In this document: positions 34,944-47,184 of the stretch, in pieces
Layout: each line of letters starts with the position of its first letter
How positions within the stretch are numbered: the stretch's first letter is position 1
Assembly (NCBI GenBank): GCA_029582155.1
Contig: CM055901.1
Span: forward strand, 23,903,657 to 23,967,656
Length of the DNA stretch: 64,000 nt
Direction of reading: 5' to 3'
Source of the DNA: Panopea generosa
Taxonomy: Eukaryota > Mollusca > Bivalvia > Adapedonta > Hiatellidae
Notes under the pieces: generated by a model
Databases searched by the model: none
Seen by the model: only the letters and a program-made list of their open reading frames with translations
What the model was told of the DNA's origin: nothing
Translations under genes and position numbers: made by a program

Positions 34944-35080
34944 CAGAATATGACTGGGTGGGGAATCATACTATGTTGCCTGTAACATGATACTCTATAA
35001 TGTGGCATGACTTGAGAGCAATGTCTTTAATAGGCACTGTTGTGACATGATTGAATATTTGTTGAAAGAGACATTAAATG
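34944..35080 (+). mobile_element. SINE family B, 5'-truncated diverged copy
   Basis: It contains the family B core ATATGACTGGGTGGGG, then ATCATACTATGTTGCCTGTA and CATGATACTCTATAATGTG, aligned to 36780-37092. The tRNA-like head is absent. Diverged, so probably old. Confidence 0.75.
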
Positions 35081-35192
35081 TAAAACAATGTCACTGTAAA
35101 ACACTATAATGTCATTGTAAAACAATACAATGGTATTGTAAAACACTACAATGTCATTGTAAAACACTACAATGTCACTGTAAAACACTACA
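35081..35192. repeat. Short tandem repeat of ACAATGTCATTGTAAAACACT
   Basis: Five copies of a unit of about 21 bases (CAATGTCATTGTAAAACACT) immediately follow the SINE B 3' end and appear to have grown from it. Confidence 0.85.
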
Positions 35193-35220
35193 TCTGCTTT
35201 TGTCTAATTCATATTTTCCT

Positions 35221-35508
35221 GCCGGGCCCAATTAGCTCAGTCAGTTGAGTGTCTGACTATCAATACAGGGGTCATTAGTTCAAATCCCTGTGCGGCAACA
35301 GTCTCCGTGATGAATGATATACGACATAGTGTCTCACTATCATTCGTCTCTCACTGCCGATTCAAGTGGAAAAGTTATGAGTAACTTGCGGAGATGGGGT
35401 GTGCTCGAGTATTGGTTAACCTTTCAGGATCCCATGAAACATTGGTTAGGTTAACTGATTATCTGTTAGCCATCGAACGCATAAAAATGATGCTAAATAT
35501 TTTATCAA
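35221..35508 (+). mobile_element. tRNA-derived SINE family A, copy 5
   Basis: The head GCCGGGCCCAATTAGCTCAG, a B box in TAGTTCAAATCCCTG, the family body and the GCTAAATATT end are all present. The flanking duplication is not clear (only TATTTTC shared). The open frame starting at 35394 is inside the SINE. Confidence 0.9.
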
Positions 35509-36385
35509 TCTTATTTTCAATCTTTTATGCTACCAGTTTCACAAGAAGAAATGGATATTCCAACATCATAGCAACACCACAAAATAATGTTGATCGATTT
35601 ACTTCAAAATCCATCACCATATCCATGGAAGATTCATCTCAATTTGAGATAGATTGTAAATAGAATCTAGTTAGACTTCTGATTGAGAAACGATCAGACA
35701 TTGTGAAATAATAATATGATATTCCATGGATGTGTATAGGTATGATGTAAAGTATGCCTGTGATTAAGGAAGAAAAGATGGAGAAATTTGTCAGGAAGTC
35801 AGTCTGGGCACAAAAAAATCCAGACCAAAACCATGTTTTATTGAATTTCGTTTCAGATCTATTGGTAATCAATAGCAGCCAATCAAAACCGAACAGCGAG
35901 TATCAATCTTGATTTTATCCTGATTCAATCAAAGACAAGACGATATACATGATTCCCATGGTTGATCAGATGTTCATCTTTCATCTAACTACAGAACTGT
36001 AAATGATTATTTTAGTGTTGTATAAGAGGATGGAGATGAGATAGGGTATAAACCATTTACAATACATTACAGGTTGTAATGCTTGTTATAGCATTCAGAT
36101 TTATTGGAAGAAGAAAGTCTCAGTGGGAATCTAGGTGTGATGTATGTCCTCTTCCGCAAGCAAAACATTCTCACATAAAACCGAGGACATTAGTGTTTCA
36201 GACAGCAACTAATGAACTCTGACCCCAGTATTGTTAAATATCAATCATGACTGTAAAATCAGCTTCAGAGAATATATCTGAAAAATGAAGTTCAACAGGA
36301 GGTTTAAAACATTGCAGATGACATAATTATGCCAACTGGCAAAGAAAGATCTCTGAGGTATATACATTAATCTGAGTAAAACCAC
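35509..36385. other. No gene seen
   Basis: Apparently unique sequence with short chance frames only. Confidence 0.4.
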
Positions 36386-36652
36386 AATCCTTCCACAAAT
36401 TCTCCCTTCTACATACCACCACTTTCCACAAACCACCATCATTCCATAAACCGCCAACCTTCCACAAACCACCAACCTTCCACAAGCCACCAACCTTCCA
36501 CTAACCACCAACCTTCCACAAACTACCATTCTTCCATAAACCACCAACCTTTCACAAACCACCATTATTATAAAAGCCACCAACCTTCCACCAACCATCC
36601 ACAAACCATCAACCTTCCACAAGCCACCAACCTTCCACAAACCATCCGCAAG
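36386..36652. repeat. C/A-rich tandem repeat (AACCACCAACCTTCCACAA)
   Basis: Imperfect units of about 15-20 bases (ACCACCAACCTTCCACAA) repeat through 270 bases. The Gly/Trp/Val-rich minus frame (36245-36640) is a product of the repeat. Confidence 0.88.
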
Positions 36653-36779
36653 TTCCTACCAAACTTTCCCAAACAAAGTGTTTGGAACAAGTAGGTTTTC
36701 ATCCAACAGCCTCAGTCATGATCTTGAGACAGTTTTTTATTCAATTTTTTTTTTAAATGGTTTAACTTTAACTTTAGTA

Positions 36780-37092
36780 AAACCGCGGCGTGGTCTAGTG
36801 GTAGGGCGTCCGCCTCGCATGCGGAAGGTCGTGGGTTCAATCCTCGGCCGGGTCATACCAAAGACTTTAAAAATGGTACTAGAAGCTTCCTCGCTTGACG
36901 CTCAGCATTTAGAGGAGAGTTCTAGGTCTGGTCGGCCCGGTGTCAGTATAATGTGACTGGGTGGGGTATCATATCATGTTTCTGCGGCATGATACTCCAG
37001 TGTGACAGCGCTTAGAATACTGTCTCAAGTAGACACCATCGCGATATGACTGAAAAATTGCTGAAAGCGATGCTTAACACCATACAACAACA
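36780..37092 (+). mobile_element. tRNA-derived SINE family B, full-length copy
   Basis: The head CGTGGTCTAGTGGTAGGGCG (A box) and GTGGGTTCAATCCTCG (B box) fold like a tRNA, with a 5-bp anticodon stem and loop CTCGCAT (anticodon CGC, alanine-like). The body follows with TAATGTGACTGGGTGGGG and the end ACACCATACAAC. A perfect 12-base duplication TTAACTTTAGTA lies at 36768-36779 and 37093-37104. It is a SINE, not a tRNA gene, because the acceptor stem is not closed and the head runs straight into the body. Confidence 0.94.
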
Positions 37093-37104
37093 TTAACTTT
37101 AGTA

Positions 37105-37833
37105 TGTCAATTTCCATTTTTACAATAACACAATAAGAATAAAAACAAAATGTCTAAACTGAAATATGAATAACATGAAGATGACTTTATATCTTGGAGA
37201 CCTCTGTGTCTAGATAGCAAATAAGTAAATTACTTAATCTAAATAATATTACGTAAGTAAGTAAAGTTTTTAAGATAAATGAAAAATATCAGAATTTTAT
37301 AAAAAGGAAGATTGCAATATATCTTAGATTTTATACTTCTTGCATACCGGACAAGGATTTCCACAAATTTTTACCGGGTACAGAATTTTCCTCCTACACG
37401 GTACCCCTCCATGTGCCCATCCTTAGCAACCCTGCTGTGACGTTGGAACAATTTATGGCATGCCGTATTAAAACATATGATGTGATATACTTAATTTGAC
37501 ATCTTAAAAGCCATTGTGGTAAATTTTGATAATAATTCGAATTAAATTAGATATTCAATGTGTTTGGTATGCATGAAAAGTAATCTTACATGGCTTCTTC
37601 AGTTCAAATAAAAATTCCTAGGGACAGAATTTTCTATCCAAACCTTCAACCCACAAAAGATTCTTATATTCTTTACTCAGATCTCTGAAAATCTGGAAGT
37701 TAAATAGCCCCCCCCCCCCCCCCCATACATACTCAGTTTTTATCCATTTGGTTATATACAAAAGTTGACTTACTGATTAATATTGATATAGGTACACTTA
37801 TTACACATCAAGAAAATCCTAATTTATGATATA
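37105..37833. other. No gene; 17-base C run at 37708-37724
   Basis: AT-rich sequence with one homopolymer of 17 C. No gene or dispersed repeat is recognised. Confidence 0.5.
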
Positions 37834-38115
37834 CCACAGCAGTGGCCTAGTGGTGTACCTTCCACCCCAGTTGCTGAAAATTGTTGGTACGATCCCTGTC
37901 TGGGTACACTTGAAAAATGGTATTGGAAGCTTCCATGCTTTGAAGCTCAACATTTAGAAAAACATAGTTCTAGAAGTGGTTTGACCAGAATCATTATAAT
38001 GTGACTGGGTGGGGTATTAACCATGTGTCTTCCAGTGTACCAGCATTTGGAACTGAATAACTGTTTTAAAGGAACAAACAGCAATGCAGAAGTTGGTTGT
38101 GTTGTGTTTAGGCAT
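37834..38115 (+). mobile_element. SINE family B, old diverged copy
   Basis: The head GCAGTGGCCTAGTGGTGTAC with a B-box-like GGTACGATCCCTG is followed by body landmarks TAATGTGACTGGGTGGGGTA and GTGTCTTCCAGTGTACCAGC. Many substitutions relative to 36780-37092 point to an old insertion. The flanking duplication is not clear. Confidence 0.8.
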
Positions 38116-39949
38116 TAAATATGTCTTTACATCTATGGGCATATAACTATATGAAGATATTGTATCCAAGTATTACCATCTCAAATTTACTTTGAAGAAA
38201 AACATTATTTTATATAAATAGCAGTGTCCATGCTAGATTTGTAAAATCTCTAAGAAAAACAAATTGATAATTATTTCTTCGATATTTTTCTATAAAAATA
38301 TTGATAAAAATTTAAGAAAATAAAATCCTTTTAAGATCACATATTTTTGAAACCACTGAGTTTGTGTCTTTTGTCCATTCATCAGAGTTTCCTGAAGAGA
38401 TGTAAACTAATTTCATATTAGCATCATGAAAACATCAGTTTTAGAAATAATTTTTCTGAAACTGCTGCATGTCATGTTTAATTCAAAGTTTGACAATTTG
38501 GTTTCTTATACTTTTATATCTACCGGTATTGATTGATAAATATGTACTTTAACAACCTACAAACACAAAGTTTAAAACTATTGAAATATATATCTTTTAA
38601 CAACCTATAACTATTAAAACATATATACTTTAACAACTATAGTTTATAACTATAAAAAAATATGTTTTTTCAATTTGCTAAAATTTAAAGATATATTACT
38701 CTTTTCCTATTTCATTATAATAATTTTAAAAGAAATTGCAATTGTGGATTATTTTGTTATTTGTTTCCAGCTCGACCAAAAAAAGCCATTCTGATAGCAA
38801 ATGGTTTGCTATAAACATTGCCTGATACCTTATTAGATAAAACTTTTAATATTCATCATTCATTGTACATAACTTGCTTCCTCGGTAATAGTCGTTTTCA
38901 TGTCAGATGTATTACATTACAAATGGTGAAATCTCCTGTTTTTGGAGGAAATAAAGATCTATTCACCGCTGCTGCTACTTCTTAATTTGAAAATGAAATT
39001 AGCATTGATTTATTTTGGTAAATCTTCAGTTTAACATATAGGTTCTTGTAAATAATGCAATTCATGTCTACAGCAAGACGAGAGATGGCTGGATAGTGAC
39101 ACACAATAGAAGAGCATATTGTCCCGTGTAAATAGCGCAGACAAAATAGGAATACCTTAAGAAACATCACAAACAGTGTAACAATACATTCTGTATTATT
39201 TATAATGCTTCCTCAGAAACAATTATTAAAATAAAGTTTATAAGTTCAAGACAGAGTATCAGGTAAAATCACTATAAACTATATGAGCACAAAACAACTT
39301 GCTATCATTTATAAATAAAAATATGAATGACTGACAATTTCATATCCACCAAAATGAAACAGGAAACAATATTTTAACGAGAGATAAAATTGAAACCAAA
39401 AACATTATATACACAGCTTGTCGACACCAAAATTCGAATTCAATGTAATCAATGTGACAGATGAAATCATTATAAAAATGATAATTGAAGTATCGCGCAG
39501 GATACGTCACAAAAATGTTGCAATTTTATGCCGAAAACTGTTTTAGTTTAACCTGGATGAGTATTTGCTAAGATAGGGCGATCATTTTTCATTTTTTTTA
39601 TATTTTGGAATGTTTGAATTAGTATGCTAGCTTATGGCACTGATGACTCTGTGAGTAAATAGGGGAGGTGGGTAGGGATATTTTAGCCAATTATAAAATT
39701 GTGTAAAATCCTCATATACTCATTTAAAAACATGCTTATTTTAACTATCACAAGTTTTGGAAATAATTTACCTTCTAAACATCTCAAAAGCAAAGTAAAC
39801 AAGACTAATTTCATTATTTATCTATAATAATCAAACTGAACCAATTAGTAAAATATCATGTTTCAGTTTCTACTTTTGTGGCTGTTTTAAATCAATTGCT
39901 ATCTATAAAAAAAATATATAAAAAATACAACAAAATAAAACAAGTTACC
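38116..39949. other. No gene seen
   Basis: A long AT-rich stretch without any supported gene, element or array. Short ACTTTAACAACCTA recurrences occur at about 38548-38640. Confidence 0.4.
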
Positions 39950-40235
39950 TTGATTTTATTTCTTTTTAACTCCAAATAATTAACCCTATCTAACCAAATA
40001 CCTATTGACAAAAACTTTTTAACTCCAAATAATTAACCCTGTCTAACCAAATACCTATTGACAAAAACTTTTTAACTCCAAAAAATTAACCCTGTCTAAC
40101 TAAATACCTATTGACAAAAACTTTTTAACTCCAAATAATTAACCCTGTCTAACCAAATGCCTATTGACAAAATCCAATAAAATATTAACAAATAAACAAA
40201 AGTTACCTTTGATTTGTTTCTTTTTAACTCCCAAT
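39950..40235. repeat. 53-bp tandem repeat, 4 copies
   Basis: A 53-base unit starting AACTCCAAATAATTAACCCT recurs at 39968, 40021, 40074 and 40127. The preceding AGTTACCTTGATTTTATTTC reappears in altered form after the array (about 40202), as if the whole block arose by local duplication. Confidence 0.93.
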
Positions 40236-40854
40236 ATAACTAAATCTTCATCACAAGTTCATATTCTACAAAACATGAAACTGCAACTAATCCATGAAAC
40301 GAGACAGAGAGTAATAATGACAACAACAATAAAACAATGAAAGTATCGCAGTTACACTTCCGTTCACAGCGCTTTATATTGTTTTAAATGAAACGATGTC
40401 GCAGTCAATGCTCCCTGGCACCAACAGAGTAGCTGTTGCCCTGGTTTTATTCCCAGGAGTGTGTCTTGAAGACAAGCGATAAAGCAGTCCACTAATCAAT
40501 ATTGGTGTTTACATGTATCTAATATGATGCTACCAATTAAACTGCTCGAAAATCGTTTTTTTAAATCCATGTGAAATTCTGCTGATTGGAGATTGGCAGC
40601 CAGTGACTAGAGAAGAGGCAGTGACCAGAGTAGAGGCAGTGACCAGAGTAGAGGCTATGTAAGTGATCAATAGACTTTTAAGCATCTCTCTCAGATGATT
40701 TAACTAATAATGGGGAGGGAAAACACACACTGGCTGTATCCTTATCAGAAAAGAAGACATGATGGGACACATGAATAAACATTACAGATAAACATTGTCA
40801 CAACTGGGGTATTTCTGTAAGTAATCATAACATTATTTGACCAATATTCAAGTA
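40236..40854. other. No gene; short 18-bp triplicate at 40600-40655
   Basis: GAGGCAGTGACCAGAGTA occurs about three times in tandem. Otherwise nothing is recognised. Confidence 0.45.
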
Positions 40855-41290
40855 TATTGATGCACTAATGGTTGTCATATCAAGGGATACTGATGCACTA
40901 ATGGTTGTCATATCAAATGATACCGATGCATTAATAATTGTCATATCAAGTTATACTGATGCACTAATTGTTGTCATATCAAGTGATACTGATGCACTAA
41001 TGGTTGTCATATCTATTGATATTGATGCACTAATGTTTTTCATATCTAGTGATATCGATGCACTAATTGTTGTCATATCTATTGATATTGATGCACTAAT
41101 GGTTGACATATCAAATGATACTGATGCACTAATGGTTGTCATATCAAGTTATTCTGATGCACTTATGGTTGTCATATCAAGTGATACTGATGCACTAATG
41201 GTTGTCATATCAAGTTATACTGATGCACTAATGGTTGTCATATCAAGTGATACTGATGCACTAATGGTTGTCATATCAAGAGATACTGAC
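40855..41290. repeat. 33-bp minisatellite (GATACTGATGCACTAATGGT)
   Basis: About 13 units of 33 bases, GATACTGATGCACTAATGGT then TGTCATATCAAGT. The + strand frame of 171 codons (11-residue MVVISSDTDAL repeat) and a minus frame are both open, and there is no start context or homologue, so it is treated as non-coding. Confidence 0.93.
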
Positions 41291-41544
41291 ATTAGGATGT
41301 GGGGAGCTGCACTCAGTTTATATTTCAAATTAATTAATAATTGTAAATACTATGAATTCAAATACCATTTCTTATGCATATGACATCCGCTAACACAATC
41401 TAAACACAAAATAAAACACACAGATTTTACTGCTTTTAGTCTTTGGCTCAGAATAAAATATTAATTTGTGAAGAAAGCTCATTTATTAAGCTTATATGAA
41501 CCACTATTGTGTCCAATTCTTTAACCAGCAAGGAGTATAATTAT

Positions 41545-41640
41545 TTGATAAGCATCAGGTCAAGCTGAGGATCGAATGGTCAACTCTGGCTTGACCAGCA
41601 AACACTCAATCCACTTCATTACCACCCACTTTGGGTACAA
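41545..41640 (-). mobile_element. Possible tRNA-like SINE head (unassigned)
   Basis: On the minus strand GGTGGTAATGAAGTGGATTG and CCATTCGATCCTCAGC are spaced like A and B boxes. There is no second copy in the window, so this is tentative. Confidence 0.3.
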
Positions 41641-41834
41641 TATAACTTGTAAATGTTTTCTTTTACCCAACCATGTTTATTTCACCTTACCATGCATTTA
41701 TGATATACCAAATACAATGCATGTGCCATATTCTTATCAATAAAAATGTATACAACACCCAGACCAATTATAATGGATGTGACATTAAAATCAATAATGA
41801 TGTAAAAGCCTGATATATAAAAATATAATTATGT

Positions 41835-42065
41835 GCAATTACAGTTGACCAATCACCATGCATGTAATATCCTGAAATTACAAGTTAACCAATCACCATG
41901 CATGTAATATCCTGATATAACAAGTTAACCAATCACCATGCATGTAATATCCTGGAATAACAAGTTAACCAATCACTATGTATGTAATATCCTGGAATTA
42001 CAAGTTGACCAATTGCCATGCATGTAATATCCTGAAATTACAAGTTAACCAATCACAATAAATAT
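41835..42065. repeat. 40-bp tandem repeat, about 5-6 copies
   Basis: The unit reads AATCACCATGCATGTAATAT then CCTGAAATTACAAGTTAACC. Copies differ by a few bases. Confidence 0.93.
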
Positions 42066-42069
42066 GACA

Positions 42070-42760
42070 TCCCAGAATGTATATAATGTGACTCTTCAAA
42101 TGGCTGCCGAGCAGGACAGATGTCCACTGGATAGCTCCAGCCTCCAAAGTGGATCATTACGTTAGAAGATTTTAATCAGATTGTAAGATCATCACCAACG
42201 TCTCATCTACTTTACATGGAGGGATTTTTTAATTTTGTATAATATGTTTTTAAAGTGGACCTAGAAAGGATTGTTTTTGTGCTAGCATACCATCGAAGCA
42301 GAATCATCAACCGGCAAGATTAAAGATTCAAGACGGACCACAGTGTTGACATGCATATCGCCAGACAGGGGAGGGTGAACTCAAGTAACCTTTAATGGAA
42401 TCAACGGCATCATGGTGATATTATGAGATATCCACCTTGGGAGTTAAACGACAGGTACCCAAATCGACTAGGAAATAGACAGCATCTTTAATAAATCATC
42501 ATCTACATCAACAATCAACATATTCTACGAATCAACATAATCTACAAATCTACGTAATCGACGAGTCAACATATTCTACAAATCTATATAATCATCTTAT
42601 CCTGATCCAGCCAGTGGAGCAGCACCGGGAGGAGTAGTGAACCTGCCGATGCTGTCCAGTGGCTACATGAACATAGTCATCTTTGTTTTGCTCGCCAAAA
42701 TGCCTAGAGCAGAGCTGCGAGGGTAAATAAAAACTTCAACAACAAAGTATATAACGTACA
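42070..42760 (+). repeat. Unclassified dispersed repeat, copy 1
   Basis: It shares with the next segment (42785-43330) the blocks CTAGA-AGGAT, CAGCCAGTGG, CCTGCCGATGCTGTCCA, TGGCTAC and a CCAAAATG-to-AAATAAAAACTT end. The 3' end also recurs at 49155-49213. Order and strand are the same. No coding region; it could be a SINE or the 3' end of a LINE. Confidence 0.7.
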
Positions 42761-42784
42761 TTCATTCCATTCACAAGCCAAGGA

Positions 42785-43330
42785 CGTATGAAACTTCACT
42801 CTCCAGTCTTCAAAGTGGGTCAACTTTGTGAATATTGTATATTCTTACTGTGCACATAATGATGAACGTTTTTTACAACTGCGACGGATGTCTCTACTTT
42901 AGATGATTGGTAGAGACATGTATTTTAAAATTTCATTGATTTTATGCTTTTAACATGGCCCTAGACAGGATCGTTTTAATGTCAACAAGAGACCAATAAC
43001 AAGCGGTACAACATATATCATGATGGCAACACTCACATAAGGACTTCAGCTCCACAATGGGAATTCAGCTGATTTGGGACCATAAACACCAGCTTTCAAG
43101 ACTAATTACTTCAACAACAAGACAAAGACTATTCAAAACCTTCATCTTCAACAATCAACTGCGACCAGAAGCTACCTATCTATGTAATCGTCTTATCCAG
43201 CCAGTGGTGCAGCTCCAGGAGAAGTAGCGATCCTGCCGATGCTGTCCATTGGCTACTCAACCAGCCTATTCTACTCCCCAAAATGACAGGAATCAAAGTG
43301 CGAGGATAAAGAAAAACTTATGACGCCGCC
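42785..43330 (+). repeat. Unclassified dispersed repeat, copy 2 (tandem to copy 1)
   Basis: This diverged second copy begins about where the first ends. It shares CTTATCCAGCCAGTGG, CCTGCCGATGCTGTCCAT and GTGCGAGGATAAAGAAAAAC-like ends. The tandem placement suggests local duplication or insertion next to a related element. Confidence 0.65.
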
Positions 43331-44345
43331 GTTTATAATGTAATATTGCAAGCTGGGAACTCATGAAATAATAATAACAGCATTTCTATGATGCACTACA
43401 AAGTCTAAATGCCTCCTTCTTTGTTATACTTCATTTAATGTGACGAATTCAATTTTTATACTTTTATGACATATGGATCGATGTGCTCATTTTAATTTTC
43501 TGTCTAAAATGTATACATTTTACAATCATTCACATAAAACTGAACATTAAGTTTTTTGTAAAGATAATTTATTTGATTCCATTATGAAAACAAAAATCAA
43601 GAAGGATGCATTATTGCAGAAACAATTTCTATTCAGGAAATGGAGCAATTTTATCAAATCGTCCCATTATAATGGGATAAAAAATCCTGAAAACATCGAG
43701 CTAATGTAAATGCTGATTTTCAATTAAATTTGAAGTCTATTTTGTATAAGAACTAAAATATATACCACAAAAAACACAAAATGGTGTGGAGAACACTGCA
43801 ATTTCAAAACAATTTGATGAAAATCACATCTGTCATTTAAATGGTAAGGAATTTGTTTTACCAAATTTATAAAATTTGACCTGACAGGTAGTTATGGAAT
43901 ATAATAAGAACTGTTTTATGGAATTGTGTTTTGATACATTTATGGTAACCATTGTAACACATTAAAATTACATTGCACTCATTTTTATGGAAAGAAGAGA
44001 TTATCTTGACAAAACCATTCTGACTTAACCGCAATGTTTGAATTACCATTGTTCAAACATTATTTTGCTGTTCAAGGCAACAGTCAAGTTTTCAAATCAG
44101 ACAGTGTTTCCAATCCTTTGCCAATTACTTTTCATACAGTACCAAAAACCACAGTCAGTTCTAGCAGTGAATTATCGAGCTGAAAGCTAATTTGCTAACC
44201 TGAGAATAATATGTTAATTAGCATTCCCATTATGTAGATGGCACTGTCACACTAGCCGTGTTTTATGTTCTAAATAAAACTGACTACTTACATAATCACA
44301 ACTCCACAAAATCTGATTAAAATGCAATGATTTGTTTTTGTTTCA
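43331..44345. other. No gene seen
   Basis: AT-rich sequence. A 60-codon minus frame at 43867-44049 has no motif. Confidence 0.4.
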
Positions 44346-44624
44346 ATATTTACAGTCATTTCATGCTATCGAGGCTAACAGACAATCAGTTAATCTAACC
44401 ACACTTTTCTGAGATTCTGGAAGGTTAACCAGTACTCGAGCACACCCCCATCACCGCAAGTCACTGATAACTCTCTCACTTGGATCAGCGTGGAGAGACA
44501 AATGTCAATGAGACCCAGTGATATATATCAGTCGTCACAGACACTGCGGCTGGGTTGGAATTCAAACTCACAACCCTTGGATTGAAAGTCAGACATGCAA
44601 CTGACAGAGCTAACCTGGCCTGGC
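44346..44624 (-). mobile_element. tRNA-derived SINE family A, copy 6 (diverged)
   Basis: Minus-strand copy with head GCCAGGCCAGGTTAGCTCTG and the shared body. Many substitutions and no clear flanking duplication suggest an older insertion. Confidence 0.85.
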
Positions 44625-45199
44625 TTTCACATCAGCTAAAATTGCAACAAACAACATTTTCTTATCTTTGATAATTATCTCTTTTCTTCCGTTTTAATAA
44701 CAGATTATCAACATTTTTTTTTTCAAAAAGTAGTAGGTGAGAATAATGGACATGTAAAATAATATCAGGCTTCACAAACATGTTAAATATTTAAATTTAT
44801 TCTAATATGGTAACCTCAGAGTATAAAAACATAACTGAAATGTTTTAATTAAATTGCTAACACATCCATGTTGTTGATGAGGTCACAAAAGTATTTTTTA
44901 TACAAAGGAAAATCAGAACTCATATCTAAATTTAAGCAAAATTCAAGATTTGCATAATCTACATATTGTTATCAAACTTGCTACAATAGAGACACATGAC
45001 AGAAATGATTTACTTAACATGCTACCTGTCCTTCTTTTGGTTCATGATTTTATACTAAGATAAATTAATGACTTGCAATAAATATAGGGAATTTATTCAG
45101 TAGAATAGGGCTCAACACGCCATTTTCAACACGACACGTTATATATGGCAGGCATATCAAATTTAATTTGTGAAGAAAAACTTTGTAGAGCTCCACCTT
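44625..45199. other. No feature seen
   Basis: AT-rich sequence between SINE copies. Confidence 0.4.
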
Positions 45200-45300
45200 C
45201 AGCAAGTGATTGGCAAACTTTCTGAATTGAGCCTGCTCTAACCTATGACCTCAGTGGTGAGAGATAAGCAGCTCAGACACCTCAGCCATGGAGGATCCCT
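45200..45300 (-). mobile_element. SINE-like family D, copy 2
   Basis: It shares GTGATTGGCAAACTTTCTGA and GACCTCAGTGGTGAGAGATA with 5725-5825 and 60600-60740. On the minus strand CATGGCTGAGGTGTCTGAGC resembles an A box. Confidence 0.5.
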
Positions 45301-45322
45301 GGAATCAGTATGTTAATGATTG

Positions 45323-45513
45323 AGGCCATAATAAATTAATTGCTAGATTATCATCCCCGTCCACCCCCTAATTTTCATGCCACCTCGGCCCTTTTTATTT
45401 TCATAAAAAACATCAAAAAATTTAAGAATAAAAATAAAGAATAAAATCCTCCCGCCCTCTCTGTTTTTAAGAAAAATTCAGATGATAATCTAGCAATTAA
45501 TTTATTATGGCCT
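45323..45513 (+). mobile_element. MITE family 2, copy A (33-base terminal inverted repeats)
   Basis: Both ends are the same 33-base sequence in inverse (AGGCCATAATAAATTAATTG then CTAGATTATCATC). The interior reads CCACCCCCTAATTTTCATGC, a T/A-rich part, then CCTCCCGCCC. Two further copies at 56057 and 56513 are in the opposite orientation. No coding region; superfamily not assigned. Confidence 0.92.
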
Positions 45514-46571
45514 TAAAATGATCTATGTTAACCATGTGGTTATGTGGTACCTTTCAAATGCGCTCAGCGACTTTTTTCTGCAAACAAAAATTTGGTTTAA
45601 TATACTCCAGGAAGGATGCAACTCTTTTACAACATCTGTACTGGCAGAGGGAGCAAATGAGAGCTATTTATTAGTTTTGTTTTGTTGTCCCATACATGCA
45701 TGTTTTGTTTTTTTAACTTTGATCGCTATCTTAAGGTCATAACCACTACTATACATAAAAAGGGGGGGAACTTTTTTGGGGGGCCATTTTGGCTTGTGGT
45801 CCGTTTGACTGTAATTCAATAATAAATTGTCAATAAATAACCTTTTATTTAAAAATATTTATTATAACTAAATAGAGACAATATAAAAATTATCCCAAAC
45901 AATTATCAAATACTAGACAATCAAGTCTTGTTTAAAAATACTGAATTGAGTAGAATTTAAAAATACCTTGGTTCCAGTCTGTTTATTAATAGAGTATATT
46001 GGATTATTTCAGGTTTCAATATGCTTTAAAGAAAAAAAGAAAGAAAAAAAGTATGTTGTTTATAGAAATATATAGCATATTATATTGTATAGATTTAAAC
46101 TTAAGCATTTATGTTAAGTAATACAATGTCATGTAATAAGTATTATGGTGCTAAAATATGTAAAAAAAACTATACTACAATATTATGTAGTCCTGTATAA
46201 ACTCAGAATCTTCCATTAACGCCAAACCCCTATTGGGGCCCTAGGCATACGTCGTAATACCCACAAACACTATTAGTATATATTAAACTTAAAAGAAAAT
46301 TAAAAGAATCAGTGATGTTTCGATAGTCTAAGGTTTAAAAATAAAAACATATGAATTTATGGTGAGATTTGTTCAATTCCGCTGATTGCAGAACTGCACT
46401 GTTCTGTGGTGGGTAATATAGGGATATCAGAGGCTAACGAGTTCCTGTGAAAGACAAGAATTTGTAATAGTCAGTGGTTATGTCAATTAGTTTGAAAGCA
46501 AGAGAGTGTGAATATCGAGATTGTTTGTCAGCGTCTTCATATATGATTGCCATTATCTTTCATATAGATTC
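45514..46571. other. No gene seen
   Basis: GGGGGGAACTTTTTTGGGGG (45764) and CCCCTATTGGGGCCCTAGGC (46226) are conspicuous G/C blocks that might be element ends, but they do not form convincing inverted repeats. Confidence 0.35.
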
Positions 46572-46789
46572 ACCTGTGTGGAGCGCACGGTCCAGTGGTA
46601 GAGCACCGAACCAATGATCGGAAGTTGGTTCGATCCTCGCCATTGCTATGTGTGGTGTCCTTGAGCAAGACACTTTTTCGCATATGCTTAGTACTGATTC
46701 TAACCAGGAAGACTTTGAGCGTGATTTGCGTAAGTTGTGAGAACTTGTTTCACAATTGAAGTAAAATAAATCAGTTTAAACTAATAAAC
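46572..46789 (+). mobile_element. tRNA-derived SINE family C, copy 2
   Basis: The head GGTCCAGTGGTAGAGCACCG with B box GTTGGTTCGATCCTCG is followed by TGTCCTTGAGCAAGACACTT and CATATGCTTAGTACT, as at 19639-19833. A nine-base duplication TATAGATTC lies at 46563-46571 and 46790-46798. Confidence 0.88.
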
Positions 46790-46921
46790 TATAGATTCTC
46801 TGTCGTATATCCTGTAAGTTTATATAATCTAGAACATGATTATTAAACCATTGTGATGTGTACATTATCTAATATTTAGTAATTTGACCCTTAATAGTAT
46901 AAATATTATATTTTCTTCACA

Positions 46922-47170
46922 TCCCCAACCGGGTCATACCAAAGACTTTAAAAATGGTACTAGAAGATTCCTTGCTTGACGCTCAGCGTTTAGAGGAGAG
47001 TTCTAGGTCTGGTCGGCCCGGTGTCAGTATAATGTGACTGGGTGGGGTATCATACCATGTGTCTGCGGCATGATACTCTAGTGTGACAGGGCTCAGATTA
47101 CTGTCTCAAGTAGACACCATCGTAATATGACTGAAAAAATTGTTGAAAGCAACGCCAAACATCATACAAC
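46922..47170 (+). mobile_element. SINE family B, 5'-truncated recent copy
   Basis: It begins inside the tRNA-like head at CCGGGTCATACCAAAGACTT and closely matches 36780-37092 to the end. A perfect 14-base duplication ATATTTTCTTCACA lies at 46908-46921 and 47171-47184. Truncation at the 5' end with intact duplications is the signature of LINE-driven reverse transcription. Confidence 0.94.
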
Positions 47171-47184
47171 ATATTTTCTTCACA

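Noticed and set aside
36780-36860. Possible tRNA-Ala gene
   Set aside because: The A and B boxes and anticodon stem are good, but the sequence runs directly into a SINE body shared with other copies and is bounded by a SINE target-site duplication.
45514-46571. G-run and C-run blocks as ends of a transposon
   Set aside because: GGGGGGAACTTTTTTGGGGG and CCCCTATTGGGGCCC do not pair as terminal inverted repeats, and no duplications flank them.
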